Positions 59,207 through 64,000 of a stretch of 64,000 nt of DNA are shown one piece after another; position 1 is the first letter of the stretch; every line of letters begins with the position of its first letter. The DNA comes from Pogostemon cablin. Lineage: Eukaryota > Streptophyta > Magnoliopsida > Lamiales > Lamiaceae. The DNA lies in assembly GCA_023678885.1 (NCBI GenBank), contig CM043009.1, positions 18,407,117 through 18,471,116 of the forward strand. Direction: 5' to 3'. Position numbers and translations under genes: made by a program. The notes beneath the pieces were generated by a model, which saw nothing but the letters and a program-made list of their open reading frames with translations, did no database searches and was not told where the DNA came from.

Positions 59207-60190
59207 TTTATTATACTAAAATACCAAACTACTCTTAAAAAATACATTTCTTAACCCAGTTTGGATCTCCTATTATATTTTGGTGTTACATTTCCTGTTA
59301 CAAACCGTTGGATGATTAACATGTAGGATAAACTATTCTATACTCTAACAATCAACCTAAGGGGAAAGGTTGAGACTTTTCTCTCCACATACGTGTCACT
59401 TATCTGACGCGTGTAAGAGAAGATGTAACATCAAAATGTAACATGATATCGAAGATCTTCTTAACCACGCCCAAAAAAAAGTGTCAAATATTTTGGGATG
59501 GAGGAGTATTGGTAGGTGGAATAAATAAGTGAATCGTAATCCCAAGTATTGGTTGATTAGCGGCACTTTTATAATATTTTGGTATTACATATTCTATTAT
59601 AAGTGTTAGACGAGTGATACATGTGTAGAAAGAAATTTCAACATTTAAGATTAATATTTTCGTTTTATGGTATAATATTTGTATCTCACCTACATGATAT
59701 TCATCAAACAATTCGCAATGTAATATCAAAATGTAAAAGTGAGAATCTAAATCAATTGATTAACCGCTAAAAAGGCACCAGATGTATAGATTGAATTAAT
59801 TCCCTATTCCACATTTGATGTTTGATGTTTCATTGCTGTTTCACAATATAAAAAAATTATACCATACAAATGACCATTAAATCCTTGGGTATGTGGCGAA
59901 TTTTAGGCATTGATTATGACACATGACAAGAATATAATAAATTGAATAGGAGATTGAATATTGAAATGGAATAGGTGATCCCATTCACCAGACGTGCTAT
60001 TACATGTTGGTGCTATTCCATGTGTGTTTTGAGTTTTAGGAAAATAAGTTTAAACTTTATATCAAATAAATTTTTAATCTATGTGAGAGAGGTAAAATTT
60101 GAGAGGAGAGCTGTGATTCAGTTCACACACATCACATGCATTTCGCCAACCAGCTGACACCACCTAACACCAACCAAACGGCTTGCTACT
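59207..60190. other. Intergenic DNA with palindromic repeats
   Basis: Two regions (about 59275-59455 and 59560-59775) have TTTTGGTGTTACAT / ATGTAACATCAAAA-type inverted arms and look like MITEs with undefined ends. The remainder is the upstream region of the agglutinin/aerolysin pseudogene. Confidence 0.4.
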
Positions 60191-60192
60191 AC

Positions 60193-60199
60193 TATATAA
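60193..60199 (+). promoter_or_regulatory. TATA box of the agglutinin/aerolysin pseudogene
   Basis: The TATATAA sequence lies about 95 bases before the first ATG (60294) and is followed by an unbroken leader. The promoter is therefore still present although the gene body is broken. Confidence 0.6.
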
Positions 60200-60293
60200 T
60201 CACGTAGAAATTGATCCTGTTACCACAGATATACCTATCAGAACAAATTATATACTTTACTTGAGGATATATATTTCGTAATAGAAAGCAAGC

Positions 60294-61668
60294 ATGTCTA
60301 GTGGGATTTCCGCCAAGTCGATAGTGCTGAAACTAGCGAATTACGAGGCGTACGCCGAGTACAAAGAGGGCCAGGTAGATGCCGGATCCGCATTTGACCC
60401 GATGTCCATCCTTGAAGTGGAGCCGGCCAGCACGGGGGTAGCAACATACATCTTCGTTTCCGCCACACCAACAGATACTGGTCCGTGAGTTCGGCGGACC
60501 GCACCACCATCGTCGCCGATTTAAAAAAGCCCGTCGAGAAGACAGACCCCAACTGCACGCTGTTCATTCCCCAGGTCCACGACGGGTCGCTCGTCCGGAT
60601 TACGCACGTGGGCACCGGAAAGGTCGTCGGACGGAGCAGCTCCATAAGTCGCCTCCACCAGGGTGCACCCGACTCCGATTTCAGATTTAAGGATTCGGAT
60701 TCCGTGGTCCGGGTTCCTAAAAATGTTGTGTTCAAGGGAGTCAACGATAAGTACCTCCAGGGGTACTGGTACGAGTACCTGCCGATCACATTTACCCCCC
60801 TTCTCGCAACCCTCCCTCCAGCGATACCCCTACCTGCAATACTCCGGAGAAGAAGCCTTCGACTTTGACAAGGCGGTGCAAGATGTGACCCGACGGCTGC
60901 GTCCGCGTCAAGTCCAAGTACTTCGACAAGTACTGGAGGTTCGGCACCAAATGGATCCAGGAGATTTCCGACGACAAACATATGGACGACAAAGCGACCT
61001 GGTTTCGGCCGGTGAAGCTCCACGACAACACCATTGCTCTTCGTGCCGAAGGCAACAATCGCTTCGTCAAGGGCCTCACTCAGGACAGGAAGGTATGGTG
61101 CCTCAACGCAGCCCTGGAGAACATCACCAAGGAGGCGTGGATGGTGGTGGAGGAGGAGCATCTACAACGTGAGGTATATGATGGAGCACGCGCGCGTGTT
61201 CGACGAGAAGCCGTTCAAGGTGCAAGAAGCGTAAGGTGAGAACACGTCCGATGAGAAGAGACCCGTGACCTTAACTTTTTCAAAAGAAGTGAACACAACT
61301 CAATCTTTCAACAAGGGCATTTCCGTCGCGGTCGGCGTAAAACCACCATCAAAGTTGGCGTGCCATTCATAATCGAGGGACATATCGACGTCTCCGCCTC
61401 CACGACAGGGTCGTTCGTGTTGGGAGAACAGGAGCAGCAGAAGCAGACGGTGCAGGGTTCGTACGTTGCTCAGGTGCCTCCGCAGAGTAGGGATAAGGTT
61501 ATGTGCATCGCCACGGAAGGCAAGTACAGTGTTCCCTTCAGCTACACGCAGCGGGACAAGAGATCTAACGATGGCGAATTTGTTGCCACCGACCACGTGG
61601 ATGGTATCTTCAATGGCGTCAGTTACTACAGCATCAAGTTTAAGGAGTTTCCACCCGAACTACTCTGA
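60294..61668 (+). pseudogene. Amaranthin-type agglutinin / aerolysin-like gene, broken
   Basis: The first part (60294 to about 61200) matches the plant agglutinin (amaranthin-like, beta-trefoil) domain: KYLQGYWYEYLP and KHMDDKATWFRPVKLHDN are readable. The last part (to 61668) matches the aerolysin-type pore-forming fold that follows agglutinin domains in some plant proteins; such chimeras are thought to act in defence. The frame changes at about 60435-60450, 60785-60830, 60885-60900, 61150-61160 and 61335-61345. One in-frame stop lies at 61232-61234. Between breaks the codons look well preserved, with few nonsense changes. Either the gene died recently or the assembly has small indel errors here. 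An intact protein cannot be made from this sequence as given. Confidence 0.8.
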
Positions 61669-62442
61669 ACATCATTTTCTATCTACCCAGTTCGGATAGT
61701 TTGTGCCATTTTGGTGCATTATTTCTGTACTGCGCAATTGGATGGACGGCATGTATAATGAGTAATGCACAGATGATGCTCAAAAATGATGCAAGGATAT
61801 GCGGTGTTCTATCCACCTATCTTTGTATTGTCACTTAATATTAATGTTTCTTTCAATTTCTTTATCTTTCTCCTCCTATTTTCTAGGCCAGGGTTTTTTT
61901 CATCAACTTCTTCAAAGATGGTTTTTTCCCTCCATAAAAATGTATTGCATCTAAACATCTATCAATAAAATCTCATTTTAATTCATATATAATTCCTTTT
62001 CTTATTAAATACACAACCCTATTATTATTTAATTAAAATATATATTTTTAAAAAGTCTAAATTATCCTTTATTTATTAAATACACACCGTGAATAAATTA
62101 TAAATTATGGGATCCTTTAAATACAAATCCTTTTTTTTATTAAATACGTATCTTTTAGAATTAAAATATATTTTAGATATAATTATATAAACCCTAATAT
62201 AATACAGTAGAAAGATCTTCAAGATGTTCTGCTTAAAATCCAGAATTTACTGTGTTATGAAGGTTTCAGAACTTTTCAAGGCCATAGACGGATGTAATTT
62301 CATATATTCTTTTGAGCCCTTCATTCTTCCATCTATTTTATTTAAAATTCTTAAAATTCAGAATCTAAAATCAATGATGATTTTGTAATGTTTCTGGAAA
62401 TCTATTATTAATCTCAGCAATTCCCTTAAATTTAATTTAAAT
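61669..62442. other. 3' flank and AT-rich spacer
   Basis: It holds the probable 3' UTR of the pseudogene and AT-rich DNA with repeated TTATTAAATACACA(C/A)C words (about 62003-62090). No gene is seen. Confidence 0.45.
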
Positions 62443-62922
62443 TGGAAAAATGCACTTTTAGTCCCATACGAAAAATCTCATTTCAATTTTGGTTCCTAAC
62501 CTTTTTTTTTGTCCCAAATATTGCAATTTTAGTCCTGGTGGTTAGTTTTTTGACGGAAAAGTTAACTCCAACTTAAAAAAAAAATTGAAAGAAAAAAACG
62601 TTAACTCAAAAAAAAAATACAATTGAGAAGCAACTGGATTAAATCAAAATTAAGGGTGATTCTGGGGTGCACCCCCAAGTTTATAGCTTAAAGTATGTAG
62701 TGGGATAGTTTTTTAATTTAAAAAAATTTAATTATTTTATCTTTTTTAATGGTTGAGATTGAATTCTAATATAATCTAATGATTTAAATTGTATAGGTGC
62801 ACCGTGCACCCGGAAATTAATCATAATCCAAATAAAGGTCTGATATCATCGTAAACGGAAGTAACAGCTATTGAAAAACATTAAAACATAAGGTAGGGGA
62901 AATCGAAAAACTGCTACTGGGC

Positions 62923-63078
62923 TTAGAAGCCGAGCTTGGTGCGGCGCCAGTGGCGGCGCTTTGCGTTGTAGCGGATGGTGTTGTCGGTGCGCATCCGGAT
63001 CCAGCACGGGATCGGCCTGTTCTGTCTCTGCTTCTTTGCCAACTTCTTCTCAATCATGAAGGTCTTGTGCGATGTCAT
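62923..63078 (-). CDS. RPL39: Ribosomal protein eL39 (retained or captured copy)
   Basis: 51 codons plus stop with no interruption, the normal length for eL39, which sits at the exit tunnel of the large cytosolic ribosomal subunit. The conserved QNRPIPCWIRMRTDNTIRYN and the end RRHWRRTKLGF are clear. Compared with the plant consensus as I remember it, residues 2 (Thr for Pro), 10 (Glu for Lys), 17 (Gln for Met) and 25 (Cys for His) differ. Native plant genes for this protein usually contain introns, so an uninterrupted frame suggests a retrocopy or single captured exon; I am not sure of the intron position. It lies inside a Mutator-like element. No poly(A) remnant is evident. It may be functional or a young pseudogene. 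Confidence 0.8.
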   Translation of the reverse strand: MTSHKTFMIEKKLAKKQRQNRPIPCWIRMRTDNTIRYNAKRRHWRRTKLGF

Positions 63079-63536
63079 GGTTAATCGATTCCGACGGTGC
63101 TACGGCTGCACGATACAGCTGGATACAGGTGAAGCGCGGCGGAATATGGATTCAATCTCAGTAACCCCACTACCATTTTACCCCTTCTCAATCTAGTCGT
63201 ACAGCCTGCCTTCGCTGAGATTACAGGCCAACGACGGTGAAATGTTACAGGGTGAGGCCAAACAAATTGTTCTTTGCAACTGACCTCATCTCCCCCACCC
63301 TCCATTTCTCAACTTTCTTTCCACCGCCAATACTCGTGGGGCTCTGTCGGTTGGGGTGGTGGCAGGATAGGAGATCGAAGGCTGAGAGACTGTCGGAAAA
63401 TATGGCTTCCTTGCCTTAAATCTGTTATCCCGTAAATCTTTCTCGTTAAGATCTTTCTTTAGAGAGAGAAGGAAGCGGGAGAGGGAGAGGGAGGGTCAGA
63501 TCTTTCTTGTTGTCCATGGTACAGGCATAGTAAGAG

Positions 63537-63668
63537 GAGAAAGGGGTTGGAGATTTGGGTTAAGAAGGAGAGGGGTTTAGGTATGAAATTACGAGAGAGG
63601 AGGAGAAAGGGGTTGGAGATTTGGATTAAGAATGAGAGGGGTTTAGGTTTGAAATTACGAGAGAGAAG
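63537..63668. repeat. 66-bp direct tandem duplication
   Basis: Two copies of GAGAAAGGGGTTGGAGATTTG... with period 66 bp (63537-63602 and 63603-63668). They differ at about four bases and sit inside the eL39-carrying element. The period is a multiple of three, so a frame stays open through both, but no protein is recognised. Confidence 0.85.
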
Positions 63669-64000
63669 GGAGGGCTTCCTTATTTTCACCACCACTGCCG
63701 GCACCATCGGTGAAAATTTATTATACAGGGTTGAGTTTAGGGTTGGAGAGGGAGGGAGGCTGACTGGTTTAGGATGAAAAGGGGATTTCAAAATCAAAAG
63801 AAATTTAAAATATATCTTTTAAAATTAAATTAAAGAAAATTATTATATATGTAACAGCCACATCACTTCTCCGTTAATTTGATGACATAATTCAAAATGG
63901 GACCAAAAGTGTAGTGAAAAGGACCAAAAGTGAAATGAGACCTTTCGTACGGGACTGAAAGTGCATTTTTCCCAATTTAAATTTGAATACCTATATTCAC

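Larger units (their letters stand above)
62443..63973. mobile_element. Pack-MULE-like element carrying eL39
   Basis: The left end TGGAAAAATGCACTTTTAGT and the inverted right end GGGAAAAATGCACTTTCAGT pair for about 57 bp with few mismatches (TCTCATTTCA(A/C)TTTTGGT also shared). The 9-bp duplication AATTTAAAT lies at 62434-62442 and 63974-63982, the length Mutator elements make. There is no transposase. The interior holds an eL39 reading frame, a GTGCACC-bounded repeat (about 62655-62815) and a 66-bp tandem pair. Confidence 0.82.

Noticed and set aside
62868..63053. 61-codon minus-strand frame overlapping eL39
   Set aside because: It is a shadow of the eL39 frame, which matches a known family residue by residue.

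Overview
This is a nuclear plant chromosome window: AT-rich, intron-bearing and crowded with plant transposons. The genes look like those of a eudicot. The transposon families and gene sequences feel asterid (perhaps Lamiales), but that is an impression, not a test.

Only a few host genes can be supported. (1) 6973-10698 (+): an intact, single-exon MSP1/EMS1-like leucine-rich-repeat receptor kinase. Its transcript may start near 2.86 kb and carry a long 5'-UTR intron. (2) 11581-22617 (-): a ten-exon chloroplast S1-domain RNA-binding protein of the SRRP1 type, convergent with the kinase. All splice junctions and phases could be followed, giving 384 codons plus a stop. (3) 60294-61668 (+): a broken gene with an amaranthin-type agglutinin half and an aerolysin-like half; its promoter TATA box is still in place. 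(4) 62923-63078 (-): an uninterrupted ribosomal protein eL39 reading frame inside a Mutator-like transposon. A short membrane-protein-like frame at 687-842 (-) is a weaker candidate.

Most of the rest is mobile DNA. Intron 1 of the SRRP1-like gene holds a young 2.7-kb Ty3/gypsy deletion derivative; its two 334-bp LTRs differ at one base. From 22.9 to 41.8 kb, one 260-bp mariner-type MITE was split by a hAT element. That hAT was in turn split by Stowaway MITEs, a foldback Mutator-like element and a 15-kb LTR retrotransposon, which was itself split by an 8.9-kb relative. Target-site duplications can be read at nearly every level. Both nested retrotransposons lack reverse transcriptase and integrase and share a stop at the same gag codon.

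From 44 to 49.6 kb lie remains of a Ty1/copia element, interrupted by a three-LTR TRIM-like array. At 50.3-52.3 kb is a 2-kb gypsy-type LTR with its primer-binding site. At 52.3-54.7 kb is a 5'-truncated LINE ending against degenerate telomere-like repeats. The right end holds nested MITEs, the agglutinin/aerolysin pseudogene and the eL39-carrying Mutator-like element.

The two host genes at 7-22.6 kb are independent convergent units, not a pathway: one is a plasma-membrane receptor, the other a plastid RNA-binding protein.
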